Shown: one piece after another, positions 17,036 to 25,280 of the stretch | How positions within the stretch are numbered: position 1 is the stretch's first letter | How the letters are laid out: each line of letters starts with the position of its first letter | NCBI GenBank assembly: GCA_049969495.1 | Contig: JBMFOT010000018.1 | Coordinates: 1-50,279, forward strand | DNA: 50,279 nucleotides | Direction of reading: 5' to 3' | Source of the DNA: HRBIN16 sp049969495 | Lineage (GTDB): Bacteria; Armatimonadota; HRBIN16 | Made by a program: the position numbers and the translations under genes | The notes under the pieces: generated by a model | Told to the model about the DNA's origin: nothing | Databases searched by the model: none | Seen by the model: the letters and a program-made list of their open reading frames with translations, nothing else

Positions 17036-18334
17036 ATGCAGGAGGAGAAGCGAGAAGGCGGCACCATTGCCGTCGCGTTGAAAGTGATGTTCTCACAGCC
17101 TCTGCTGGCGGTTATGATGTTCTTGCAGTATGCCATCTGGGGCTCGTGGGAGCCACCGCTGTCGGGATACCTCGAGCGCAAACTAGGATTCAGCGGCTGG
17201 GGGCTTGCGCTGATTTACACCGCGCTGCCCATCATGAACCTGCTTGCACCCGTGACCGCGGGGCAAGTAGCAGACCGCTTGCTGCCCGCCCAACGTGCAC
17301 TGGGTATTTTCCAGTTACTGGGCGGTATCATGATGTGCGTGCTCGCCTTCCAGCGCGACCTGGTGCCTATGACGGTGTTCATGCTGGTATATGCTTTACT
17401 GTACGCCCCGACGCTGGCGTTGACGAACTCGATTGCGTTCCACCACCTGCGCGACCCGCAACGCGATTTCGGTCCTATCCGCGTATGGGGCACTATCGGG
17501 TGGATTGTTGCCGGGTGGCTGCTCAGTGTGTTGCGTGCGAACTTTGGCTCCGAAAACTGGCCAGTTATCGACGTGTTCGTGCTGGCGGGCTCGTTCTCGA
17601 TCCTGATGGGGCTGATTTCCTTTGCTCTGCCCCACACACCGCCTGCTAAAGAGGGGGCAGACCCCTTGGCGTTCCGCGAGGCGCTGGTGCTGCTGAAGAA
17701 CCGCAACTACCTGACCTTCTTCATCATCGCCTTCGTGGTCGCCACCGAGCTGCGCCTGTACTATATGCTGACTTTCCCCTTCCTGCAAGAGGCAGGTCAG
17801 GTCGTCGGGCTAACGGAGAAGAGCCTGCCCGCATGGATGACGGTGGCGCAGATTGCGGAGATATTCACTATCACCTTCCTGCTGCCATACGCGCTACCCA
17901 AATGGGGAGTACGCAACACCATGCTGCTGGGCATTGTGGCATGGCCTATTCGCTATGCGGTGTTCGCTCTCACCTGGGCAACGTACCAGACGGCACCGTG
18001 GATGGTGTGGGTATCCATCGCCGCGTTGGCGCTGCATGGCTTCTGCTACGTGTTCTTCTTCACCGTGTCGTTTATCTACACCGACATGGTGGCACCGAAG
18101 GACATCCGCTCTTCCGCTCAGGCGCTGATCAACTTCGCGGTGCTGGGTGTAGGGCTTATCATTGGCGGCTATTTCGCAGGATGGCTCAAGGAGATTTTCT
18201 CCTCTCGCATCTCGCCCGAATCGGTTGTCACAAACTACACGGGTGTGTTCCTGGTGCCGACGGTTATCACTGTTCTCGCGGCGATAGCCTTCGCGCTGTT
18301 GTTCCGCGAGAATCGCCACGAGCAAGCGGCGTAG
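17036..18334 (+). CDS. MFS transporter, nucleoside:H+ symporter-like
   Basis: A 432-residue membrane protein with about 12 predicted helices. The N-terminal segment LLAVMMFLQYAIWGSWEPPLSGYL and the later RVWGTIGWIVAGWLL match the NupG/XapB-type nucleoside:H+ symporter branch of the major facilitator superfamily, as I recall it. Substrate assignment is therefore tentative and a sugar porter is an alternative. The helix-rich C-terminal half includes GFCYVFFFTVSFIYTDMVAP and SSAQALINFAVLGVGLIIGGYFAGWL. The ATG at 17036 is preceded by AGGAGGATTG; a longer in-frame start at 16988 adds 16 residues lacking hydrophobic character. It lies 74 nt after the nucleotidyltransferase fusion. Confidence 0.75.
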   Translation: MQEEKREGGTIAVALKVMFSQPLLAVMMFLQYAIWGSWEPPLSGYLERKLGFSGWGLALIYTALPIMNLLAPVTAGQVADRLLPAQRALGIFQLLGGIMMCVLAFQRDLVPMTVFMLVYALLYAPTLALTNSIAFHHLRDPQRDFGPIRVWGTIGWIVAGWLLSVLRANFGSENWPVIDVFVLAGSFSILMGLISFALPHTPPAKEGADPLAFREALVLLKNRNYLTFFIIAFVVATELRLYYMLTFPFLQEAGQVVGLTEKSLPAWMTVAQIAEIFTITFLLPYALPKWGVRNTMLLGIVAWPIRYAVFALTWATYQTAPWMVWVSIAALALHGFCYVFFFTVSFIYTDMVAPKDIRSSAQALINFAVLGVGLIIGGYFAGWLKEIFSSRISPESVVTNYTGVFLVPTVITVLAAIAFALLFRENRHEQAA

Positions 18335-18388
18335 GGGCGTCCATTTGGGGGGCGAACATCCGGGCGAGCCGAACGCCTCTCACCTATA

Positions 18389-18413
18389 CGGCTTGGCAGG
18401 AGCCTCGCCCTCC
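18389..18413 (-). repeat. 25-nt dispersed element, copy 1
   Basis: Minus-strand copy of the 25-nt element (consensus begins GGAGGGCGAGGC and ends CTGCCGAGCCG). It differs from the consensus at one position (A for G in the final AGCCG context). It lies in the gap between the MFS gene and the secreted-protein gene, 43 nt before the latter's start. Confidence 0.75.
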
Positions 18414-18455
18414 AAATCCATGAGTGGAGAGCCATTCTTTAAGGAGGGGTGAACA

Positions 18456-19766
18456 ATGACTCGCCTCATTGTGCTGATAGTCGGGTTCTGCGCGACAGCT
18501 CCCCTGCTGCGTGCTGCGCCCTTCCCACAAGAATATCAGCCCGTTCCTCTGCGGTTTGACCGTGACCTGCGCGTATGGGCTGGCGTGCGCGGAGCGTTCC
18601 AGTCTCCTCTCGATACAGAGCCCGCCTTCTACGGACACTTCGGAGTGCATGTTGCCGCTTTTGCTCCAAACGAGCACGCCTCGATAGCAATCTTTGAATC
18701 GCACAGGGTGCAGCGCTACCGGCCGCCGCAAATTGCGGGCTGGGGCTACTTCAGGTGTGCCGACCCCGATACGTTGCGCCTGGTGGTGGACGTACGCGAT
18801 GCCCGCCAACGCTTGCAGAAGGCGGTTGTGCGTAGCTTTGAGGACGCTGAGATTTTAGGACGGGCACTTGCCGATCGCGCTGGAGCGCGCATTTTCGGAG
18901 CGGTACCCGTGTCGCTACGTGACCAGTATTTTGTGATAGAGGTGTATGGCAGGTCGGGAAAGATGCTGTGCCACCTGCTGATTGATCGCGCACGGTGGGA
19001 TCAGGAAATACCCATCGCTATTGAAGCGGGTTTTCAACCCGTACCGTTACGGATGAACCGTTGTCCGCATGTGAAGCAGTCATTGCTCGACATCCACATG
19101 CCCGTCGGAGCGCCCAACGAAGTGTTCCGGGGGACACCTACTTTACGCCCTGCCACAGTGCAGAGCGAGGTGATTGTGCCATACGAGCATCGCTCGCCCG
19201 CAGGTGAACTGCAACGCTCGCAGGTACCTGACTTGCAGGGGTACGAGGTCTACCATTGGCTGGGGCGTCACGTGATAGACCCAAATGCTGACCCGCTCCC
19301 AAGATGGCTATGGTACGATTACAGCTCGAAGGTGCGGGAGAAGTATGAGCGGTTCCGCCGAGTCATGCAGGAAGACATACCGGATGCCGTGCCCAGAAGC
19401 TTCACGGTTCCACCGTGGGCGAAGGGATGTTTGCGCTGGCGTATTCGCCACACGGGATACGTGTTTGTTGTTCTACTGCTTCCATACGAGCGGGTGAAGA
19501 GCATCCCTGAGGCGCAACAGGCGATCCTTCAGGCGATACCGCGTTACTTCAAGCCACGACGGGGTTCTGCGTCCAGCGTATTCGCCAGTGCTGCCAACAC
19601 CGCTCTGCAAGCAGATGCCAGACTGCGCCGAATGACGGGAGTCCTGCCGGGCGAGGTTATGCCGGGGTTAAGCCTGTACGCGATAGAGGGTGTTTCGGTA
19701 TCTTGCGAAGCCATACACACGGAGCCGATTAGCGAGGAACGCACCCCAGGCGTAGCCGGGCAATAA
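18456..19766 (+). CDS. Hypothetical secreted protein
   Basis: A 436-residue protein with a clear signal peptide (TRLIVLIVGFCATAPLLRA, cleavage near residue 20) and no family that I recognise. The mature part begins with a beta-rich segment (LRVWAGVRGAFQSPLDTEPA, then FYGHFGVHVAAFAPNEHASIAIF). A hydrophilic middle with several Arg-Pro pairs follows. The C-terminal portion contains YHWLGRHVIDPNADPLPRWLWYD and a region PRSFTVPPWAKGCLRWRIRHTGYVFVVLLLPYERV. An AGGAGGGGTGA SD precedes the ATG. It probably is periplasmic or surface-exposed. It ends 4 nt before the convergent tRNA gene, and 43 nt upstream lies an inverted copy of the dispersed element. Confidence 0.7.
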   Translation: MTRLIVLIVGFCATAPLLRAAPFPQEYQPVPLRFDRDLRVWAGVRGAFQSPLDTEPAFYGHFGVHVAAFAPNEHASIAIFESHRVQRYRPPQIAGWGYFRCADPDTLRLVVDVRDARQRLQKAVVRSFEDAEILGRALADRAGARIFGAVPVSLRDQYFVIEVYGRSGKMLCHLLIDRARWDQEIPIAIEAGFQPVPLRMNRCPHVKQSLLDIHMPVGAPNEVFRGTPTLRPATVQSEVIVPYEHRSPAGELQRSQVPDLQGYEVYHWLGRHVIDPNADPLPRWLWYDYSSKVREKYERFRRVMQEDIPDAVPRSFTVPPWAKGCLRWRIRHTGYVFVVLLLPYERVKSIPEAQQAILQAIPRYFKPRRGSASSVFASAANTALQADARLRRMTGVLPGEVMPGLSLYAIEGVSVSCEAIHTEPISEERTPGVAGQ

Positions 19767-19770
19767 AAAA

Positions 19771-19846
19771 TGGTGGAGCAGGGGGGATTCGAACCCCCGG
19801 CCTCTACATTGCGATTGTAGCGCTCTCCCAGCTGAGCTACTGCCCC
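19771..19846 (-). tRNA. tRNA-Ala (anticodon CGC)
   Basis: A 76-nt cloverleaf on the minus strand. Acceptor GGGGCAG pairs with CTGCTCC and includes the G3-U70 wobble that is the alanine identity determinant. The D-arm is GCTC/GAGC; the anticodon stem CTACA/TGTAG encloses the loop ATCGCAA with anticodon CGC (reads GCG); the T-arm is GGGGG-TTCGAAT-CCCCC. The discriminator is A73 and the CCA end is encoded. Confidence 0.97.
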
Positions 19847-19890
19847 AACCGCCACATAGTATACACCATTTTGGGAGCGGTTGCAAGCTG

Positions 19891-21552
19891 TTAACGCACC
19901 GCCTCCAGCATTTCCCGAGCGTGGCGCAGTGCGCTTTCGCCCGTGTCGCCCAGCATTCGTGCGATCTCGCGCACCCGGGCATCGCCTTCCACAGGGGTCA
20001 CGGCGGTAACCATACGCCCCTCCGCCTCGCGCTTTTCAATCAGCAGGTGCAGTCGCGCCCGGCTGGCAATTTGGGGTAGATGCGTGATGCACAGTATCTG
20101 TCGCTGGCAGCTGAGGGAGTGCAGCTTCTCGCCCACGACGCCTGCTGTACGCCCGCCGATACCGATGTCGATTTCGTCAAAAACCAGAGTGGGCACATCT
20201 TCTACACCTGCCAGCACGCTTTTGATAGCCAGCATCACACGCGACAGCTCTCCACCAGAGGCGATTTTGGAAAGTGGGCGCGGTGGCTCGCCCGGGTTGG
20301 GTGCGATCAGGAACTCCACGGCGTCCACACCATCGCCTTCCAGCGGTTTGGGCGTCAGCTTCACCTCAAACCGGGCGCGAGGCATCGCCAGTTCGCTCAG
20401 CTCCTGTGCCACTGCCTGCTCGAAGCGGCGCGCCCCCTCGCGGCGCAACCGGCTGAGTTCCATCGCCAGCTGCTGTGCCTTCTCTTCGGTTCGCCTCAGC
20501 GCAACCGCCAGCTCCTCCGCACGATCTTCACCGCCCTGCAGACGCTCCATCTTCTCCGTTACCTCGCGCAGGTACTCCAGCACCGCCTCTATCGTATCGC
20601 CATACTTGCGCTTCAGCGTGCGGATGAGATGCAAGCGGTCCTGTACCTCATTCAGGCGTTCGGGATTGAACTCCACGCGGTCACGGTAGGCGCGCAGATC
20701 GGCAGCAGCGTCCTGTACTGCGTACAGGGCGTTTTGCAGATTTTCCACCAGCGGTCGCAGGTCAGCATCGATAGGCAGTATCTCTTCGAGAGCGCGCACC
20801 GCCTGTGCCAGCAGGTCTACCGCTGCCGGTTCCCCCGCCGCCAGCAGCTCATAGGCAGTTTCGGCGGTTGCAAAGAGCTTCTCCGCATGCGCGAGTCGAC
20901 GCTCTTCCGCCAGCAGTTCCTCCTCCTCGCCGGGCATCAGGTGCGCCTGCTCAATTTCCTGCTTCTGAAAAGTGTAGAGGTCCAACAGGTGTGCCCGCTC
21001 GCGGGCATCCGCCTGCAAACTGCTCAGCTCGCGTTGCAGGGTGCGCATCTCACGCACGCACTCGCCCAGTTCCGCCTTCAGCGACAGTACCTTCTCGCCA
21101 CACCACTCGTCCAGAAAGCGCATTTGCTCGCCAGCGTTGAACAGCGACTGATGCTGGTGCTGTCCGTGCAGGTCCACCAGCAGGTCGCCCACCGCTTTGA
21201 GGGTAGCAATGGGCGCAGGACGCCCGTTTATCCTCGCCTGTGAACGACCGCCTGCGAACAGCTCGCGCGTCAGGTAGAGCATACCCTCCTCTGGATTGAC
21301 GCCAAGCTCTTGCAGGCGTTCCAGCAGGCGAGGGGAGCGCGATACATCAAACACGGCGGTGACCTGCGCATGTTCTGCTCCTGCACGTAACATCTCCGCT
21401 TCTGCTCGCTCGCCCAGCGCGAGACTGAGCGCATCAATCAGGATGGACTTGCCCGCGCCCGTCTCGCCGGTGAGCACGTTCAAGCCCGGCTCGAAGCGCA
21501 GGTCCAGCCGATCGATGATGGCAATCTGTTCAACGGCAAGCTCCACCAGCAT
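19891..21552 (-). CDS. recN: DNA repair protein RecN
   Basis: A 553-residue SMC-like ATPase acting in double-strand break repair. The N-terminal half-domain has Walker A LTGETGAGKSILIDAL (about 30-45). The C-terminal half has the ABC signature region SKIASGGELSRVMLAIK and Walker B TLVFDEIDIGIGGRTAG, followed by the H-loop ITHLPQIASRA. A long coiled-coil with a hinge (about 155-390, rich in Glu/Leu/Arg) separates them, as usual for RecN. The ATG at 21552 begins 2 nt after the nadK stop, where MLVELAVEQIAIIDRL starts the conserved N-terminus. It is the last gene of the TPR-nadK-recN operon; nadK-recN adjacency is common in bacteria. Confidence 0.96.
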   Translation of the reverse strand: MLVELAVEQIAIIDRLDLRFEPGLNVLTGETGAGKSILIDALSLALGERAEAEMLRAGAEHAQVTAVFDVSRSPRLLERLQELGVNPEEGMLYLTRELFAGGRSQARINGRPAPIATLKAVGDLLVDLHGQHQHQSLFNAGEQMRFLDEWCGEKVLSLKAELGECVREMRTLQRELSSLQADARERAHLLDLYTFQKQEIEQAHLMPGEEEELLAEERRLAHAEKLFATAETAYELLAAGEPAAVDLLAQAVRALEEILPIDADLRPLVENLQNALYAVQDAAADLRAYRDRVEFNPERLNEVQDRLHLIRTLKRKYGDTIEAVLEYLREVTEKMERLQGGEDRAEELAVALRRTEEKAQQLAMELSRLRREGARRFEQAVAQELSELAMPRARFEVKLTPKPLEGDGVDAVEFLIAPNPGEPPRPLSKIASGGELSRVMLAIKSVLAGVEDVPTLVFDEIDIGIGGRTAGVVGEKLHSLSCQRQILCITHLPQIASRARLHLLIEKREAEGRMVTAVTPVEGDARVREIARMLGDTGESALRHAREMLEAVR

Positions 21553-21554
21553 GG

Positions 21555-22424
21555 CTACACGTTGACCCTCTCTCCCCAAAGCAGGCGGTCGCGCAGCTTG
21601 GTGTAGAACTCGTCAGGGTCAAACACAATCAAATGAGTGCGTTCCTGAGCACGGAACACGTGCACCGCATCGCCGGAGCGCAGGCGCACGGTCTCCCCGC
21701 CATCGGCTTGCAGATGGAAATCGCCGTCGTCGGCGGTCACCACCACCTTCACCTGTTTCTCGGCGGGCAGGATGAGAGGGCGTGCGCTGAGCGTATGGGC
21801 GCATATCGGCGTCAACAATAACACTTCGCAGGCAGGGTCTACAATCGCTCCTCCCGCCGACAGCGAGTAGGCGGTGGAACCTGTTGGTGTTGCCACTACC
21901 AACCCATCGGCGGAGTAGGTGGCGAGGAAGGTGTCGTTGACGAAGGTTTGCAGGGTGATCATGCGTGCCACCGCGCCCTTGGTAACCACCACATCGTTGA
22001 GCGCAAGCGCGTCGCATATCGGCTCGCCGTTGCGGTAGGCAACGGCACGTACCATCAGGCGTTTCTCGACAGTGTAGTTGCCCGCCTGTACCCGCGCGAT
22101 AGCGGTGTGTAAATCCTGAGGCTTAATCTGCGCAATGAAACCGAACCGCCCCAGATGCACGCCGAGGATGGGGATTTGGCGTGGCGCGGCGAGATGGCTG
22201 GCACGCAGGATAGTACCGTCACCGCCCACCGCGAGGAACAGGTCGCTTTCGCAGAGCGCTGCCTCGTCACACTGGTATTCGGGCAGTCCCAGAGCGCGAG
22301 CGATGTCCGGCTCGATGTTCACCTCCAATCCGCGCTCTTGCAGCCACTCCACCGCCTCGCGGGTGAAACGGAGGGCATCGGGCTTATCAGTATGCACTAT
22401 CAAGCCAACACGCCGTATCATCAT
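21555..22424 (-). CDS. nadK: NAD kinase
   Basis: A 289-residue cytoplasmic enzyme that phosphorylates NAD to NADP using ATP or polyphosphate. It carries the GGDG motif in FLAVGGDGTILRAS, the ALNDVVVTKG segment binding the nicotinamide ribose, and the glycine-rich VVATPTGSTAYSLSAGGAIVDP. Length is typical. The start at 22424 (or the adjacent ATG at 22421) is 5 nt after the TPR gene's stop. The upstream in-frame start at 22517 would lie within the TPR coding region and lacks conserved residues. Overlap-scale spacing to recN (2 nt) indicates one transcript. Confidence 0.97.
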   Translation of the reverse strand: MMIRRVGLIVHTDKPDALRFTREAVEWLQERGLEVNIEPDIARALGLPEYQCDEAALCESDLFLAVGGDGTILRASHLAAPRQIPILGVHLGRFGFIAQIKPQDLHTAIARVQAGNYTVEKRLMVRAVAYRNGEPICDALALNDVVVTKGAVARMITLQTFVNDTFLATYSADGLVVATPTGSTAYSLSAGGAIVDPACEVLLLTPICAHTLSARPLILPAEKQVKVVVTADDGDFHLQADGGETVRLRSGDAVHVFRAQERTHLIVFDPDEFYTKLRDRLLWGERVNV

Positions 22425-22429
22425 CTGAC

Positions 22430-23872
22430 TCACGGGGTGGTGCTTCTGGTAAAGCGCTGCAAGTTGTTGCGTGCATCGGTATAGTTGGGGTTGATGCGCA
22501 ACGCTCGCCGGTAACACTCGATGGCTTCGTTCTTTTTACCCATCTTCTCGTACACCACGCCCAGATTGTTGTGGGCGTAAGCGTAGTTCGGGTTGACGGC
22601 GATGGCTTGCTTGAGATAGGTCTCCGCCTCCTCCAGTCTGCCCTGTCGGTCGCACACCAGTCCCAACCCGTTGAGGGCTTCCACATTGCGTGGGTCCTGC
22701 TTGATCGCCAGTTTGTAGTGTTCTTCCGCTTCGGAATCACGGTTCAAACGATACAGCAAGTTCGCCAGGGCAATACGCCCCCTAAGGTGTTGCGGCGCCA
22801 GCGCAAGCAGCTTCTCCCACGCCTGCGCCGCCTCCTCGTTCTTGTTCTGTAACACCAACACCCCACCAAGCTGCCACCATCCTTCAGTATCTTTGGGATA
22901 CGCTTCCACCAGCGCACGATAGGCGTTCTCTGCTTCCGGCAGGCGTTTGTCCTTCTGGTAGAGCGAGGCAAGCGCCATCAGCGTATCGCGATGGTTTGGT
23001 TGCAGCTCTAGCGCACGGCGAAATGCCTTTTCTGCCTCGGCGGAGTTGTTCGCGCGGGCGTACAGCACGCCCAGATTATAGTGCGCCACGAACGAATCGG
23101 GTTGCATGGACGCAGCGCGCTGAAAGAGCTGAATCGCTTTGGCATCCTGCCCTTGTGAGGCGTACGTCTGCGCCAACCCAAGCACTGCAGAGAAAAATCG
23201 GGCGTCTATCGCCAGCGCTTTGACGAACGCCGCTTCGGCATCACGCAGGTTCCCTATCGCATGTAACGCCAATCCGAGGTTCGTCCACATCTGTGCATTT
23301 CTAGGCTCCAGGGCAGTGGCTTTGCGATACGCCTCCACCGCCTCTTTAGGGCGGTTCGCCTGCATCAGTGCTACCCCGAGGTTGTTCCACGTGTAAGCAT
23401 CTTGGGGGCTCAGGCGTGCAGCTGTCTGGAAAGCGACTATTGCCTCGTTCAGTTTGCCCTGCTTCATCAGAATATTCGCCAGATTGTAATGGGCGTCCGC
23501 GAAGTCAGGCTTGAGCTTCAGCACGGTACGGTATTCGGCAAGCGCTTTGTCGGGCTGTCCTGTATGTAGGTAGGCGTTGCCCAGATTGTTATGCGCCTGT
23601 GCATCGTTGGGGGCAAGCTGCACCAGGTGTTCCAGCACCGGTACGGCATCCACCGCCCTGCCCACACGCAGATACAGGAAGCCCAGCCACTGCAACACCC
23701 CTTTATGGTCGGGGAACTTCTGCCTTGCCCCTTCCAGCGTTTCTATTGCCTGCGTCGCGTTGCCTGCCTGATATTGCTTTACCGCCGCATTAAGCAGGTC
23801 GTCCGCTTCCTCTGCAAAGGCAGCAATCGCCAGAAGCAGAACCCAGAGCCATACACCTGTACGCCGAAGCAT
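22430..23872 (-). CDS. Secreted/periplasmic TPR repeat protein
   Basis: A 480-residue protein with a signal peptide (MLRRTGVWLWVLLLAIAAFA) and roughly a dozen consecutive 34-residue TPR units from residue 25 to near the end. Examples are NNLGNAYLHTGQPDKALAEY, YNLANILMKQGKLNEAIVAF and NNLGVVYEKMGKKNEAIECY. The repeats leave no room for a catalytic domain, so it is a protein-interaction scaffold outside the cytoplasm. It is first in the operon with nadK and recN, an odd partner for cytoplasmic enzymes. The ATG at 23872 is chosen over the GTG at 23875. An AGGAGGGGAGT sequence lies upstream, and its promoter is at 23910-23939. Confidence 0.9.
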   Translation of the reverse strand: MLRRTGVWLWVLLLAIAAFAEEADDLLNAAVKQYQAGNATQAIETLEGARQKFPDHKGVLQWLGFLYLRVGRAVDAVPVLEHLVQLAPNDAQAHNNLGNAYLHTGQPDKALAEYRTVLKLKPDFADAHYNLANILMKQGKLNEAIVAFQTAARLSPQDAYTWNNLGVALMQANRPKEAVEAYRKATALEPRNAQMWTNLGLALHAIGNLRDAEAAFVKALAIDARFFSAVLGLAQTYASQGQDAKAIQLFQRAASMQPDSFVAHYNLGVLYARANNSAEAEKAFRRALELQPNHRDTLMALASLYQKDKRLPEAENAYRALVEAYPKDTEGWWQLGGVLVLQNKNEEAAQAWEKLLALAPQHLRGRIALANLLYRLNRDSEAEEHYKLAIKQDPRNVEALNGLGLVCDRQGRLEEAETYLKQAIAVNPNYAYAHNNLGVVYEKMGKKNEAIECYRRALRINPNYTDARNNLQRFTRSTTP

Positions 23873-23909
23873 CACCTTTACTCCCCTCCTCGGCTAGCGG
23901 TACGCTCTG

Positions 23910-23939
23910 ATTATATCAGCAGGGGTGACACCGTTGCAA
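23910..23939 (-). promoter_or_regulatory. sigma70-type promoter for the TPR-nadK-recN operon
   Basis: On the minus strand: TTGCAA (23939-23934), an 18-nt spacer and TATAAT (23915-23910), the latter preceded by TGA to form an extended -10. Predicted start of transcription is about 30 nt before the TPR gene's SD. Confidence 0.7.
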
Positions 23940-24026
23940 GCACTGACAAGCGAAAAGCATGCAGGAAATGCCCTATACAAGGGTAAAATGAGAAAGCAAT
24001 AGACAGGGGAGGACTGGCAAACACTA

Positions 24027-25280
24027 ATGCCCAAGCACAAGAGCGAATCTATCGCCACACCATCTGAGGCAACTATCAGCCTGCTGGAGCCGGTACGGGG
24101 TATTTCTGATGTGCATGATGAGCGCATTGCAGAGGCGGCAAACCAGATTCTCGCCCTTCCGCCAGTAGAGCAGATCGCTGCTGCACAGTGGATGGGCACT
24201 CAAGCCGAGTACGCCGGCATCCTGGCGTACCTGGTCGCCAAGGCGGGAGTAACGGGAGCGCTCCGACGGGCGGTGAAACAGGCTTTGTTTGAACTGCGCC
24301 GACGTGGTGTGCAGGTCACTTTGCCTCAAGAACGAGAAGAGCAGTCCCTGGTTGAACCCTCCGCTCTTTCTCGGGCATGGGTAGTAGAGGAGGCTTTCGC
24401 GGCATCTCCTTATGGAGCAGGGGATTATATCGCAATAGTGCATATACGCTTCTTCATGCGCCATGCCTCCGGTCAGAAGGCCGCCTTCCTGTTGGATATC
24501 GATACGGAGGGCTATTTGGGCAACGCCAAGCTGGTCGATGAAGCGGTAGGCGAACTATATCGCGAGTGTCTAGACCACCCGTTTGTGCCGGACCCGCAGG
24601 AAGGTTCTGGCTATCTTTCTCAAGCGTTCGTGCGTGTGCCGCTGGACTGGGCAATACAGGTTGCCTACGCCACGCGCGAGCGCAATGTGCGCGACCACAT
24701 CAGCATGCCCCCCCACGCAGCGTTCTACTGGGGAAGACTTCCTGCCCCCCCTGAAGAGGCTGTTCCTCATCCCATCGACTCTATTTCCGATGCCGAGACA
24801 GGATGGCTGGTCAGCTCGTTGGTTACTCCTTCTCCTGTGAAGGTACCACACCGGGCGATGATGCTGCTGTTGGCTTATGCCCCGCGCCCGAACGAGTTTG
24901 GCAGCGTGGTGCACCAGGTGATGGAGACACTCGATACGCGCATCGTGCTTACACCGCAAACGGAAGAGGAGCGTAGAGAAGAGGCGTTTGAAAAATCTTT
25001 GCAACTGCTGTTCCCCAATGAAGGATTGCGCAACACTCTGCTCTTTATGCTACCCCTGTGTGGTAGTATCTTACTGCTCGGGGGCGACCGTAAGAGCGCG
25101 GTGTGGTTAAAGGCGGTATGGCGCGAATTGAAAGAACGCCCGGACCGTCCCTTCCATCAAACGGAGATCGCGAAGGTGCTTATGAGCGCAGGCTTGCGCC
25201 TGTTTATGGAGCGAACCGGTATCGAACTCTCCCGAAAAGAAAAGGAGCAAGCAAATGAACCTCCCATACTGCAAGTCTGA
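24027..25280 (+). CDS. Hypothetical protein, 417 aa
   Basis: I do not recognise a family. The protein is cytoplasmic by appearance (no signal peptide or clear helix span). The N-terminal third is helical and Ala-rich (ALPPVEQIAAAQWMGTQAEY, YLVAKAGVTGALRRAVKQAL); the VTGALRRAVKQALFELRRRG segment is typical of short helices in superhelical proteins, with a following linker VTLPQEREEQ. The central part is mixed alpha/beta (GDYIAIVHIRFFMRHASGQK, AAFLLDIDTEGYLGNAKLV). The C-terminal part has a predicted helix pair with one hydrophobic stretch (LRNTLLFMLPLCGSILLLGG). The last 26 bases overlap the start of the hydrolase gene, so translation is probably coupled. An AGGGGAGGA SD lies 13 nt before the ATG. 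Confidence 0.75.
   Translation: MPKHKSESIATPSEATISLLEPVRGISDVHDERIAEAANQILALPPVEQIAAAQWMGTQAEYAGILAYLVAKAGVTGALRRAVKQALFELRRRGVQVTLPQEREEQSLVEPSALSRAWVVEEAFAASPYGAGDYIAIVHIRFFMRHASGQKAAFLLDIDTEGYLGNAKLVDEAVGELYRECLDHPFVPDPQEGSGYLSQAFVRVPLDWAIQVAYATRERNVRDHISMPPHAAFYWGRLPAPPEEAVPHPIDSISDAETGWLVSSLVTPSPVKVPHRAMMLLLAYAPRPNEFGSVVHQVMETLDTRIVLTPQTEEERREEAFEKSLQLLFPNEGLRNTLLFMLPLCGSILLLGGDRKSAVWLKAVWRELKERPDRPFHQTEIAKVLMSAGLRLFMERTGIELSRKEKEQANEPPILQV

Noticed and set aside
6816..19846. Functional linkage of rqcH with the tRNA-Ala gene
   Set aside because: RqcH uses tRNA-Ala, but the two genes are 11 kb apart on opposite strands and the anticodon is CGC; proximity is not meaningful.
20080..21243. 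Long plus-strand open frame antisense to recN
   Set aside because: Composition (Gln, His, Arg, Leu) is typical of antisense frames in GC-rich genes; the recN motifs on the minus strand are decisive.
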